From assembly GCA_030248215.1 (NCBI GenBank), contig JASANG010000919.1:1-64000 (forward strand): a stretch of DNA of 64,000 bases. Reading direction: 5' to 3'. The notes under the pieces are model-generated. The model saw nothing but the letters and a program-made list of their open reading frames with translations. It did no database searches and was not told the DNA's origin. Positions 12,801-27,100 of the stretch are shown in pieces; within the stretch, counting starts at the first letter, position 1, and every line of letters begins with the position of its first letter. The position numbers and the translations under genes are program-made. The DNA is from Enoplolaimus lenunculus (taxonomy: Eukaryota; Nematoda; Enoplea; Enoplida; Thoracostomopsidae).

Positions 12801-15800
12801 GCATTGAAGCTATGACTCACATTTCAATGCGAATTTTTTTTTATGTATGCATGTATATATATAACACATACGTAATTATGTCTTTTCGAACGTATTTGAA
12901 AAACCCATTTTATTTTAAAAAACCCACTGAAATTAAAAGAACCACTAAACACCCACGCCGAATTTTGAAAAAAGAAACCCTCTTAAAATGTCTTAGATCC
13001 CAGCTTCAGCAAAACGCAAATTTTGTATATACGAGCTTACTAGTTTCTACCTACCTGCCTATCAAGGTTGATTGATTTGCGTTCGTGGAAAAGCTCGCCA
13101 GGCACAGATTGACTAAATTCAGGTCGTTGGCAGGCCACTGGTAGCGTTTCAATTAGACGCATTGTGTCACGATCGTACACCCGTGCACCTTCAGTATTAT
13201 CGCCACTGAATAACTCTGAAATTTTAACAACACTTAAAGTTATGTTTTTCACAGTTTGGTGTGAAACACTTCTTCGTAGTCCTCACCCAAAGCTCGCTCT
13301 GTTATAGTTTAACTAGTAATCGCCGAGGGTGTTTCTAGTCGGCTAAGGGAAGGCTCCTCTCTTGGGAGCTCCCCTGCCTCTGGTTGTCTTCGCCCATTTT
13401 ATATCATCAGCAAAACCTAATACAAATATACATATACCTTCAATGTCATCTATCTGTGCACACTCACACTGAGTTGCGTTACACTGATAAGCTGGCTGCG
13501 TCTGTGACGGTGACCCATTTCGGTTCGTTGTGTTTTGCGAAAAAATGTTGTCCTTTATTCAACCGAAGATGTATTATACCAAAAGTGCATGACCACTTTT
13601 TGCACAAGAGTATGCAACTGGGTATATCCTTGTACGAAAGAAAGCGCCTGCCTAGCACGCGTTGCACTTTGTTCGTATGCTACCCCATTTCTGGGGCAGG
13701 GCGTAGAAATTGTCCGAATTCGTACGATTAACATACTATCCTACCTATATATGTAAAGTGCTCAGCAGTTGCTCGGTATACACATTTATGCGAGGTACGT
13801 ATTACTTGACGCAACTACGTACATCATCCACGGCAAAACACAACGCGTGCTGGTACATTTAATACCACACAAATTTGGCAAGTTGCAAACTTCGACAAAC
13901 AGTCATCATCAACTCTCGACTAGACTAACTTGATCCTTGAAGCTCTGCAATACGTTTCCTAACTGATAGTTCATCTTTTTCATCAGGGCCGCCGCTTCCG
14001 GTCCCAGCACCAGTTGAACCGCTCGCTGGCACTGCAATAGTGCTAGTTTCAACACCGGTAGAAGAATAAGCGACGCTCGCCGGGTCGACAGTTGTATCTG
14101 TTGCTGAGGCAGCAGCGATGCCAGACGAGGACCCGTTCACTTCGATTGTTGGTGGCCGTCTGGGCGCGTATGTTGCTGTTATTGCAGTTGCTTCAACGCT
14201 ATCGCGAGCCTGTAAATAAACGCGCGAGGACTACGAGATTCACATAAGTATCTGATTTTGTCAAAATACCTGTTGGATTGAAACAAAGTTTGCTATATAC
14301 TGTAACGTAAAAAGAAAACACAATGTATTTGGAGTTTGCTTCACACACATATATACACGCTTTCAAAAATAATTTTAAAGACCACCTAAATCCCCCCCCA
14401 ATTTAAATAATGGAGTCGGGCAGTTCAAACGTACGTTTCTATGAATAGGAATCGTTAATTCCACGGTTGTTGACATACCGACTTTTGATTCGTTAACATC
14501 TAAAATCACTCAATTTTCATGAACACAACAGCTCCGGTACATTATTAAAATTTGATTTATATAAATTATCCGTCGCACATGTATTTATTTTTCACAATGG
14601 GTCCTCCTCACCAACCTAAGTGGAACACAAAACACATGCTAACTGCAATCAATGTTTAGAAATTCTGTTAAACTCAATTTCTTTGACCATATCTTCAAAT
14701 GTATGCAGCACCAACAGTAACTAGATCTAACAACACATCTGACAATACGGACCTTGTTTTCACTTATATACTAAGACACAATATTTTCCACCAACCTAAA
14801 CTAGCAGCTTGTACCGATATGGGCGACGCATGACGATGCAATAAAGCAGTACCGTCGATAACATCTGCTTCCACTGACGGATTACTGTCAATTTCACCAT
14901 TATGTTGTTGTTGTTGTTGTTTATTGATCACAGATGAAGACAATGGTGCACTAGGAGTAACTCTAGTAACACCGAGAGTTCTACTACCATCATCGTTATA
15001 GCCATCTGGTAACTGTTCAGAGCTCGTTGCTTCTATTGCTAAACCACCGTCCCTATCAGTATTAACAGCATGAGGCAGCGGTCCCGAAGCTTCAAGTGAT
15101 ATCGGTGTATCACTAGGTACAACAGCAACGCCAGCTACTGGTTGCTGTTGAGCAGCAGCAGTAGCGGCATAACTGGACCCACTTACGGCGCCACCGATGC
15201 AAGTACTCGCAACAACATCGTCGCCAAAATCACCAAACGTGCAACCACCAGCGGTGACTCCACCGCTGTTGTTGCCAGCCCCAACTGTACCCGCGTGCGG
15301 TACACCTACAACACTCATACCAGGATGATGCTGGTGGTGTTGTAAGTGACTTCCTGCGGCTGCTGGGACAAACGACGGCACTGCACCAGCAGCTACAGCG
15401 GCATTTGCTGCTGCTGCCGCGGCCGCTGCATACGAGGCTGCAGTGGCTGAGTCTAGAGGCATGCTACCGACAGTATGGTATTGCACAGCGGCGGCGGCAG
15501 TTGGCGGCATACGCGGCGGTCTATATATCGCCGCCGGTACAATCCCAGCAGCGCTTGGCGGAAGCGTCGGTACAACAAACGACGGACCTACACTCGGAGG
15601 ATGGGCGCGGCCGCCGCTTGGGACAGCAACTACTGGTGTACCATCGGCAGTTGCTGATATAATTGTTGTTGCTCCTCCTGATGACAGTTGTATACTAGCT
15701 CCGCCAGGAGAAACATGAGACACTACGGCGGCCGCCGTAGGTATAACTGGCTGCATAACGCTACTTGCAGCAACAGAGGAAGCACTACAACTGCCTTCAC

Positions 15801-15868
15801 GGCTCTGTTCGCTTGTGCAATACGACCGAACATCGTCACTACCGGTTGCGCTTGTTTTTCTCCGTTCC

Positions 15869-15899
<31 letters not shown>

Positions 15900-18800
15900 G
15901 GTGTTCTTGACCGGTTCCACTACCGTCTACTACACTAGCAGCATCACCAGTCGTTTTGCTGCCATACAATTGACTATAAAATTGATCTCTAAAGTCCATA
16001 TTTGCTACATCACGATCTTGTGTGGTCGTAGTATTCGTTTTATTGTTGCTTTTATTTGACGTTGTGCTATCTGAATTTCTTTTACGTGTTCCTTTCCAGC
16101 CGCTGCCATCGCCGTCCATATTTTCATTACTATCAGATCCTGTTAGCTCCCCAGCTATCGCTGGCATTGTATCTCTTTTCGAATCGAAATCAAGCTTTGT
16201 TGTGCTAACAGCACTGGTTCCAGTCGCTGTAGACGGCTGCTCTGTAGCAGTTGCATGGTCTCTTTTACTACTAAAATTATTATTATTTAGGCTACTATTA
16301 CTACTATTATCGTTATTATCAATATCACCGGCTGTATTTGTTTTTTGTATATCATCTCCTATTTCGTTTGTTTCATCTATACTAGTGCAGCTATTATCAG
16401 AGTCTGGCGACGCACCAGTTTTACCCTCAGCAACCAAACACAACGTAGATTCCGGTCCGTCAACGCAAGTTCCGCTATCGACAATATCACCATCAGGTGC
16501 CGGCGTTCCCATCGACTTTTGAGCAGCGCCAGCTGCGGACGACGAACAAGACGATTCGCTTGCCGTTCTCACACTTTTTGAGCCCTTCAAAAACAGTTCC
16601 GAATATTTTCTTACATGCCAAAAGTTATATAACACTTGAAATTATTCAAAAGAACAAAGGATTCGAACTGAACGTATTTAAGTCCACAACTGTATGAACG
16701 TCCTATCTTACCTCGCGCTAAAGTTTTCGGCATATTATATACGTATTTTGAGTATCAATAACCATGCAAAACAACACAACCAACCAGAACTAGTCTGTTT
16801 AGAAATATCAGGGAGCAATGGAATCTTTGCTTCCTTTCTCATGTCCGAACGATGCACAATATATTTAGAAGCGAACGCTAGCTACATTATATCACCGCAG
16901 TGTGCGACTGCATATTAATTAATAATTTGCCCGATACCGGAACAGGAGAGTAACACGGGGTACGCTACTGGTAGGGGCCCCACTCGGCCAAGCCCCCCCC
17001 CCCAAACCAGATTTGCCCCACCCCACACAATCACCCACTCGATACTGTGCTCACCATGAAGAATTTTTAATAATTATGCGTGTAAAGTGTGTTTTTACAT
17101 ATGATATACGAGCGATTAGGCGTGGTTCAATGGTATTTTGTAGGCATTACTTAAGTGGCTCAAAATTAATCGAATTAAAATTGTTAGTATGGATTTTCCA
17201 TTTTTACCTCAGTGTGAAAAATTTACGTAAGGATCTTGGCGTGCCCGAAAAGGCAACCGCAGCAAACGAGACCAGAACCACAATCTTTCGTATCCGGTAC
17301 GCTGATACCGGATATCACAGACGGAACTCGGTTTTTGCCAAATACATCGAAACCGAACAACCGTTCGTTCCCTGAAATCAAGTTACGATTAGTATCAGGT
17401 CGCACCTTAGATTACAGTTTGATATCTGGCACATTATTTTTTATAATTTTAACCGCAGTCACATATAACGTACTTTATTTTCAGCAGACAAGTCTTCCAC
17501 GGTGGTTTCTATTGTTCTTACCGTTGTTTTGCTCGCTTCTCTGCTATCCAAAATTGTTGCATTGCGATAGTTGTGTGTAGAGGAGGTTAAGTCAGCCGAG
17601 GATGTAGGGATACGCTCAGCAGATGTCGTAGAATGGATATCACCACCGCTGTCATCAACTGTGCATGAATCATCATTCTGCGATGATGGTGGTGCTACAA
17701 TCGGTACCGCACGCACGCCGGTGGTGCCCGTTTGCCCTTAAATCAACAGCAAAACAAACCTTGTCCAAAACAAAGATCTTTGAATGGGAAAAGCTCTGAA
17801 CCAGAAGATATTGCCGAACGACGGCAGGAGGTATTTTGTATGTTAAATTGCCACATCGTCTACTGGCGAAACCTCCAAACTACTAAACCTATACATGAGC
17901 GTTAATAACTGTTACATAACTCCTAGTTTCCAGCTCCTAGTTTCTGTTCGGTATGAAAACTTTCTTAACAAAGACAGCCGGGAAACAAAATCTGTTGTCC
18001 GCAATACAAACATTACCTACCGGGTGGCCACTGTTTTTGAAAAATAAAGCTTGAAGAAATTTAGGAAATTTTCAAAAATTTGAGGAATTTTGGGTCAAAT
18101 GTAAGGAATTTTTTCAAATATGAAAATCTCATTTAACAATGCCTGAACGCTCGTATATAAAAAATTGTAAACACAATTTACAACGCTTTATCTATTAAAT
18201 TATAGTTGGAAAGGTATACAAAAAAGTTTTATTGCCATAATTAACGCTAAAATACTAAACTGGTGCTACGTAAAATGCTAAACTGGGCACGAAGTTTTTC
18301 CTAACATTTTTTGCCAAATTTGATGAGATGCCCATATGCAACTACAGCTCTATACCTGATCCTCCAACACTTTCTCCAATGGTTTCAATGCCATGTTGTT
18401 GTTGGTGGTGGCGGTGTTGTTGTTGTTTTTGTGGTTGCTGCTGCTGCTGCTGCTGTTGTTGTTGTTGTTGTTGTTGTTGTAAACGCGCCTCAGGCATAGT
18501 ATTAGCAGCAGTAGGAGCAGTAGCTGCTGCTGCTGCGACCGCCGATGGTGGCTGATAGTCAAAGTGTTGATGATGGCGATTGTGAATCGACGCCGGTGGA
18601 TTGCCTGAGCTCAAATCGACCGGTTGGTTTGTTTCTGGGTCGACAATTTCAAGCATATGCTTCCGCCGTGGTTGTGCCGGTGGCGGAGCTGCGGCGGTGC
18701 TTTGTCCGACAGCAGATGCTCCCCCGCCGCCACCGGCCATCATAGTCGGCGACTTGTTTACAGCTACGCCGCCGCTGACAGACGCCGGTACCTGCATTGC

Positions 18801-19860
18801 ACCGCCACCTGCGGCGGCGCCGGCGACCTCCGCGGAAGACGTTGTGCCACTACCAACACCATCGGTGTTTACAGACGTTGGTGGTAATCCTCCTCCTCCG
18901 CTGCCACCGCCGCCGCCAAGGTGATGGTGTGCAGAGTGAAGCTGTTGTTGCTGCTGCTGATAGTGCTGTTGGTGGTGATGCTGGGGTGGTAAGCCTGTTT
19001 GTTGATGCTGTGCTCCGGATACAACTACGCCAGCGTTACCGCTGGTGTTAGAAACGCCATTAGGTGGCACAGCCGATCCACCACAGCCGCCCCCACCACC
19101 AGGACCTGCCATCGTAATGGCGGCGGTGCCCGGATGATGATGCTGACCGGCAGCGTGATGAGCAGCAGAGTGACTGGGTTGTTGCGTTTGGTTATGATGG
19201 TGACTGTGTAGTTGCGAAGTGCCGGCTCCGCCGCTACCCATACCACCACCGCCGCCGCCCCCACTCACAGCCGCCGGATGCACTGCATGCATATTGTGTT
19301 GCAACGCAGCTATTGATGGATCTAGTGCTCCAGCAGTAATGCCTTAAAATTGAACCGGAAATTGATCAAATTATCTGCATTATGCATTTGTATAATATTC
19401 AGTGTGAATCACACGCTAGAGAGATGTAGTATCACGCGTACCGTAATTTACAGCCCCCTAATTAGATGGTTACTGTTTTATGCTTTGAATCTTCTAGTCA
19501 GAAAACATTTTACTCAATCAGGGAGACACTGTTTCACAACTGTACTTACTTTAGATCCATGATATTGACATTGACACTGTGAATTTTGACCGTTGATTCA
19601 ATAAGTATTGTAAAGTGAAAATCGGTCTGTTACAATGATCAAAGTATACAGTCCAAATAACAGACCAGGCGCAGCATTGCCTGCTTACCTGCATAAGTGC
19701 CATTTGCAGCCGCTAAATGATTTCTTGGCATTTGTGGCAACGTAGAAACATATTGGTTTGCGGCAGCCGCTGTTTGCGCTGCGTACGGATGCGGTGCGTA
19801 TGAAGCGCCTTGTAGAAACGTTGCTGATGAAAATATTACGTAAAATAAATAAATAAATAA

Positions 19861-19926
<66 letters not shown>

Positions 19927-21056
19927 ATATATATCAGGGTGCAACCGGAATTCCGGTTCCGGCATTTTTTCACCTTCCGGTTCCGGTAAATTTTTACCGG
20001 ATTTAAAAATTCCGGTATTATATATAATTTGGCCGTTTTCTTAACTTTGCTAATTTTTAAGAATCTCTTTTGAAAGGCACTTGTACTCCGAATATAAGCC
20101 ATTGATGGTGGATTTCACTTCAGTCGATGATGAAAATCTAAAATACAACAAATAAAATAAATACCTATGTTCGACTAAGGTTATTTCACAAATAATAGAG
20201 CAAAAAATAAGATTAAAATGAAATTTTTTGTGAAATGCATTTTTCATTTTCCGGTTCCGGTTCCGGTAAAATTTTCAAATTCCGGTTCCGGTTCCGGTAA
20301 ATTGTAATTCCGGTTGCACCCTGATATATATATATATACGTATATATATGTATATATCTGGCTTCTCCACAGCTTGATAATTTCCGCCGGGGGGGCGTTT
20401 CCTGGGGGGCTCCCCAAGAGTTTCCTGGGGGCAGCTAATTTTGCTGGGGGCAGTTTTCCTGGGGCCCCCCAGATGATCTGGGGGGTCCTGGGGGCAGGCT
20501 TAAAATTTTGCAAACCGACTTTTTGTACCATTTTTTCATTGTAGACCGTGTAACTAACTGAAGATTACTCATCGCTCAACATGGCAAAAATTTCTCGCAA
20601 ACGTAATAACAATAATTTTAACTAATATTATTGACAACTTACCAGAAGTTGAAAGAAGCACAACTATATAAAATATAGATTATCTAAAATTGAAACTGTG
20701 ATTAATATATATTTTATATATTAGTCACTGCTTTAGTTTATCATAAGGCACAGACGGGTTGAACTTGCTGCTGCAAGGTACTTTCGAATGCTGTATGCCC
20801 TGAAACGGTCTTTAAATAATTGTGCTTTTTTCAGGTCATTATTGAATTGTATTAGTTACTACGGGTATTTGTAACGCTATTAAAAATTATGAGTACTCAG
20901 CGTATTATAAAATCATATTTTGCCGACTGTCCGCCTCAAAAGAAGTCCAGGTCTTTACGTTTTAACATTGAAAATTTTTAGCCTAGCAAAGTCCTGGGGT
21001 GCCCCAGCAAAAAAATTTACTGGGAGGCTTTTTGCTGGGGGGCGGCCGAAATATAT

Positions 21057-21134
<78 letters not shown>

Positions 21135-24100
21135 GATATCCGGGTCCAGCTTAATAGCCGGCAAAATCCGGTATAAACCTGCCGTATACCGGATATTTGT
21201 TGCTGTGGTTCCAAATACCATTTGAAGCGACTGCAATTCCGGGTAGGACAAAAATATACACTGACATGGAATGAAAAATCCAAACCAAAAGTTAATCGCA
21301 AATCCATAAATGCATATTTTTACACGATTCAAATACCTCCTACAGTGTACAAAGTAAGATCCTATATTGGCTCCGGTTCCAGTACAAAATTCATTATCCG
21401 GCTCCGGTATACGGTAAAAATAATATCCGGTCGATCCCTGCCAGTATTCTACACGAATTTATTTTAAAACAACCATAGCCTTCTACTATGAATTACTTAG
21501 CGAAACAAAAAACCACTGCATTCGCAAACTGCTCTAATCACATTGAAATACAATGTACCATATTAAAGTATTCGAACGATTTTAAATAATATTAGTCAAC
21601 CAGCCACTCTGTCTTCCCATTTTTCTGCTCGCAAGGTGTGGCTTCCCCTAGTTTAAACCTGGGGCAATTGAAGAGTGGGGGCAATTCTCCCAGGTACAAC
21701 CTGAGGAATTTATATACATTATTACATTATATGGTTTTGTGCTAACTTTCACTATAAAATATTAACTTGTCCGAACATTCAATGGCAGTTTTGGTCGATA
21801 AATACTGTCACAAGTGGCGTATTCGCGTTAGATTCAGTTATCAACTCGATATAAAAACGTTTAAGGTGGATTGTACATAGAAATTATATGATTTCCCTAT
21901 TCTGAAACAAGTGGTAATAGCATTAATCTGGCGCAGACTAAAAGTTCTGGTGCCTTGGCTGTCCCTGGAAGATCCTAGACTACAACTAGCGTTTCGCTGC
22001 TGCTGGACGGGCCCATGCAAGGCCAAAACCCCTCCCTCGGCAAATTCCTTCGGTTCAGCCGCACCACTTGAAAAATCCTTCCGGGTTTGCAATTTTACCT
22101 GAAAATTGTGGGACTGATGAGCAGTTCCAATGCATCAGTGAATGTGGTACTTATTCGCTCAAATCTGCTAATGGCAATGCTTATCAGTAACTTTAAGCAA
22201 GCGTTTTGCTCAAAAAATTAAAAAATTACAAAAAAACGCAATTTTTGTCCCCTCTGGCTTAACCCGCTTGCACCCGGAATTACAATTTCCCGGAACGGGA
22301 ATTTGAAAAAATTACCGGAAACAGAAAGACAAATACATACAACCGAAAAATTCATTCTAATTTTTTTTGCATTATTATTATTATTATTATTGGTGAAATA
22401 ACCCTATTTGGAGATAGGAATTCACTTTATCTGCTGTATTTTAGATTTTAAAAATCCACGGAAGCGAAATCTACCTGCGATGGTTATTTTCGGCGATTGT
22501 CAAGCTTTACATATTATTCTGAAATTATTTAATTTTTATGGCCATTTTTTTGATAAAATATCTTCATTTCCACCGACCAAAATTTAATACCAGAATTTTT
22601 AATTCCGGTAAAAAATTTACCGGAACCGGAAGGGAAGGTTAAAAAACACCGGAACCGGAATTTCGTTGCACCCTGCCCCCACTCGAGATTGGGCTAGCGA
22701 ACTGCCACGCAATTTATATAACAATGTGTCACGTCAGTTATTGAGTCACCTACCAGCGACAGGAAACGATGACAACCGCGACACGTTGTTCAAGTATCCA
22801 CCGGTGACGCCGTTATCACTTTTTGTCATTGTCATATCTGAAACAAACATTTTTTGAACAAAAAATATTTTTTCAACATTGCTGTTGTAGGGCTGTTGTT
22901 TTACTACGCAATTTTTGTCGTTATGTCACAACCGAAACCTTCAGCACGGCAACGCATACCAGTCAGAGTGCGACCGAACATCCGATTCCGGTTTAATACC
23001 CGGCAAAAACCGATACCCCTATCCGCTTGCGGTATAAACCTACCGATATTTATGGTTGTGGACCCGAATACCATAAAACTACTTTTATCAAGGAGACATA
23101 TTTAATATCTTGCTACAATTACCTTTCCAGGCAAGTAAAGCTGTAAAATTTTCAAATTTTCACCAACTGTAATAGAATAAAAATTTAAGCTCTGACAATT
23201 CAATTTAATTCGGTAAACAATAAACATATACCTTTGCGCGACTAAATTACTTTGAAAATTCCTCGTGTTGACATGTTATATCCGGTTGATATCCGGTTCC
23301 GGTAAAAATTCAATTCGTACTTCAGCGTGCAAAGCGGAACTGGATTATAAAATGGAATCGGTATCGGAACAGCAAATTTATACCGGAATCGGATATTGAT
23401 TTAGGGTGTCTGTTGGTTGACAAAAATTTTCAAACACGTCCCATGAACAAATTGGAAATCATTTTTGGCTCTGTAAACCTAAACTCGAAAAATATTGAAT
23501 AGGTAAGTGATGCAGAATTTGTATGCAACATATCACAACACGTAGGCCTAAAATTATAGTCACAATTCCGATTAATCGGAATCAAGATTCCCGTTTCACC
23601 CTGGAAATAATTTTAAATCAATGCAAAACCATATAAGACCGTTGGCGTTAACCGTTTACAAAGCGATTTCCTGTGGTTCCCATGAAAAGCAGTGGATTTG
23701 TGTAAACCATCGTTTTAAAATTATTAAATTAAGCATAACCCAATATCTTTAATAAAGTGTGCGACCGGATATCCGGCTCCAGCAAAAAATCGCATCCGTT
23801 TCCGGTATTTTACTTCCCGGGTATTTTTTAAATCTTTAAAAATTTTGAAACAATTATTTGTATTTATGCCAACTACCATGAAACTGGATGACTTGCTTTT
23901 ACATCAGTGTGCAAAGCGGAATGGATTATACCGGAATCAAAATCAGAGCAGCAAATTTATACCGGAATCAGAATCGGAACTACAAATTTTGTGACTATAC
24001 GGATAATTTGTATTAACAAGTATAATATTGAACAAATTGGCAATAATTTTTGGCTCTGTAAAACTAAAAAGTTAACTCATCGAAAACAATTTAATAATAA

Positions 24101-27100
24101 ATGATGCAGAATCTTTATACAAAGTATCACAACAAGTAGGGCTAATATTAGGAACTCGTTTTGAATAGGAATTCTAATCGGAATCGGAATTCCGATTGCA
24201 CCCCGTTTTACATATATATTTTTCCGCCATACAATACATGTAATGTAAATGTTTGCATATGTCTGTCAAGGTGCGACTAGAAATCCGGCTCTGGTTAAAC
24301 ATCCGGCAAAAACTGATATCCGTACGTATCCAGTAAAAACCTATCGGATACCGGATATTTAAAACTTTTTACAAATAAGCATCTTTGACATCTTGCTGCG
24401 ATTGCATTTCTGGGCTAAGCACGCTAAAAACACAGCGAAAAAAAATAAGTTTTTAAACATAAACAATACCCGGTATCCGGTTCCGTTTCCGGTAAAAAAG
24501 TCAATATCCGTATCCGGCTCCGGTACACGGTAAATTAGTATCCGGTCTCACCCTGGTGCCTTGTCTGTGACGTTCGCAATCTGTACTGGGATACAGTAAT
24601 GCTGGAAAACCAGATAAACATGACCAGCGTTATTGCTCGTATAACTATAGCCTACACCTACGCAAAATTTTATCGCACTTAAGGAAAACTGGATGCCATT
24701 AAAAGCAACATGTGCCAAGCAAATATTGCAACTGAACGGAACGCTACAAAAACGTTTAACTACGTTCTGATGTTTGAATGTAAAACAGTATTAGATTTCA
24801 AATAATTATCCGACTATAGCCAAATATTAGATTATCCGGCTCCGTCATTTTATCCGATGGCGCCCTGCTATAGTCCACCACTCACTAGCGTGGTGATGTC
24901 CGCCAGCGCTGACAGCGTTCATAAAACTACCGTTTGCAATTGACGATACAATGCCGCCCTGTTGATATGTTTGTTGTTGTTGGTGGTGGTGTTGTGTTTG
25001 ACTAGTTGCTGCTGTTGACACAGTGACTGCATTTGGAGCACCGCCACCGTGTTGATGTTGTTGATGTAACGACACTCCTGGCGGACATCCGCGTGACTGT
25101 TGTGCAACAGCCATTGCGGCATTATACGGGAAACCGTTTTGGGTAAACTGAAATAGTGTGTAAGTGAAAAAACATTGCACAATATACACTAAAAAGTTGA
25201 ACAATACACTAAACAGTCCATTAAAGATCTATGCCAAACACAGTTTTAGGCATATAATGTAATGAGTTATGCTACCAGATAAACAACTAAACAGTCTACG
25301 TACGTAGTGGTCATACCAACCACACCTTTTTGATATGTCCAAGAGAGTTCAGAGACTTTTTCAGTTCGTAAACCAAGAAACCCCGCTAAATCGTGACTAC
25401 ACCATGGAGCCACGAGACTTGTAGACATACTATAAACATACTACGGTACGACCGGACACCATAAATAATAGAATTGATGCACTTCAATCTCAGCAAGTAT
25501 GTATTTACAGAGTAATGACATTCAGACGTACAAGAATACCACAACCGAAACAACATGATGTTCAGTGTGCATACCGGCATAGAAAACTTATCACGGTAAA
25601 ACCATGTAGTGACAAAAACTATCGTTCAACACCAAGACTTATGTACATATATATCAGAATGCTATTGGATATCCGACTCTACTTAGGGACAGATCTTTAG
25701 AACGTGCTAGTTCAGTCTAGCTGAATATTCGAACAATAATTTTGCTACTAATTAAACCTAAACTTTCTAGCTAAATTCAGCATGCTGAAATTTTCGTACT
25801 AAAGCGAATGACACTGTACAACAGTTTACAATCAATCTGCTGAAGACATAGTTTGAAAGAGCGGCTCTAGCCTGCCCTTTCAAAGAACAACAGTCTAATT
25901 TACTTCATCGCATCACACTATAAATATATACCAGTCGTAGTGGGACTACATGTATTGAGCGAAGCTCGAACACACTTAAGCAGTTAAGCTAATATGCTAA
26001 ATAGCTATTAGCTAACTATTGAGTTATTGGTTTTGGAGGCTTGTAAACAGTTTATTCAGATTCCTCTCACCCAAAAACCTTCAGTAAACCCTAAGAATTA
26101 TTTAAATAATTTAAAAAGTCCTAGTTTTGTCTTGTCAATTAAGTTAATAATGCAAATAAGCTATTAATTAACAATTCAATTATCGGTTTTGGAGGTTTGT
26201 AAACAGTCTATGCAGCTTCCTCGCACACAAAAACCCTTTAATGCTGAAATTATATTCCTTCTAACTGTTATCATTAGTGAAATAATGTAGAAAGTCCTAA
26301 TTTAGGCTTCATTAATTATGCAAATTAGCCTGTAGCTAATAAACGGCTTAAAATTTTAAAACCCCAATGCGAGGTTAGCACCCCGGGAAAATTGGCTTTC
26401 AAACAAAAAAGTTTATCAAAATCGGTTCAGCCGTTCCTGAGATTCTTTTCGGACGGACAGACTGACGGACGGATAGACTGACGGACGAACATCCACCTTT
26501 CAAACCACAGAGTACAAAACATAAAACGCTTCGCGAAACTCCGAATTTGTATACTGGTCGGCTAGCGGCCAGTTACCGGCCGGTCAAACGTCGCGTTAGC
26601 TGCCGGTCGGCAGGCGAGTAGAAAGTGTTAATTGCACAACACTAACTGTAATGAAAAACTGTATATTACTAACAACAGCAATAAATTTATAGTCAACAAT
26701 CAACACATACAAATGACGTCCGTTTATTGTGAACATTGAGCAGAAAAAAGGGGAACTGGTCTTTCTATTTTGGTCTCGGCTGGAAACCTACACTCACAAA
26801 AAACCGAGACCGAGACCAGCCAAATCCCGAGACCAGCCAAATCCTGAGACTTACCCGAAACCGCACATCCCTGTAAGTCTCGGTCTCGGTCATGTTTTGG
26901 TCATAACAGAAAAAACTTAAATTTTTAAAATAAACTATTTCTAATGCTTTTTTCGTTATGTAAAATATGTGATGTAAACTTACCTGATAACTAGGCGTAG
27001 CTGCGAATCGAGGATTTCCCATCGTTTGGATACCTCCATTGTGCCAATGTGTCGCAATTGCAGCCGGGTTTACGTTCTGCAATGGTGTTCCGGCGACAAC

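Noticed and set aside
14764-16635. Reading the whole 623-codon open frame, including its ends, as one exon or a separate gene
   Set aside because: The frame extends past the splice signals. The acceptor at 16584 and the donor at 14815 fit the phases of the neighbouring eIF4G exons, so the outer parts are intron.
16980-17010. Poly-C run as a regulatory or structural site
   Set aside because: A simple homopolymer near GC-rich repeat debris in an intron. Nothing else supports a function.
18311-18924. Plus-strand frames rich in Val, Cys and Pro opposite eIF4G exon 7, and similar frames opposite exons 3 and 9
   Set aside because: They are antisense shadows of CAG/GGC-rich repeat codons and have no splice or start context.
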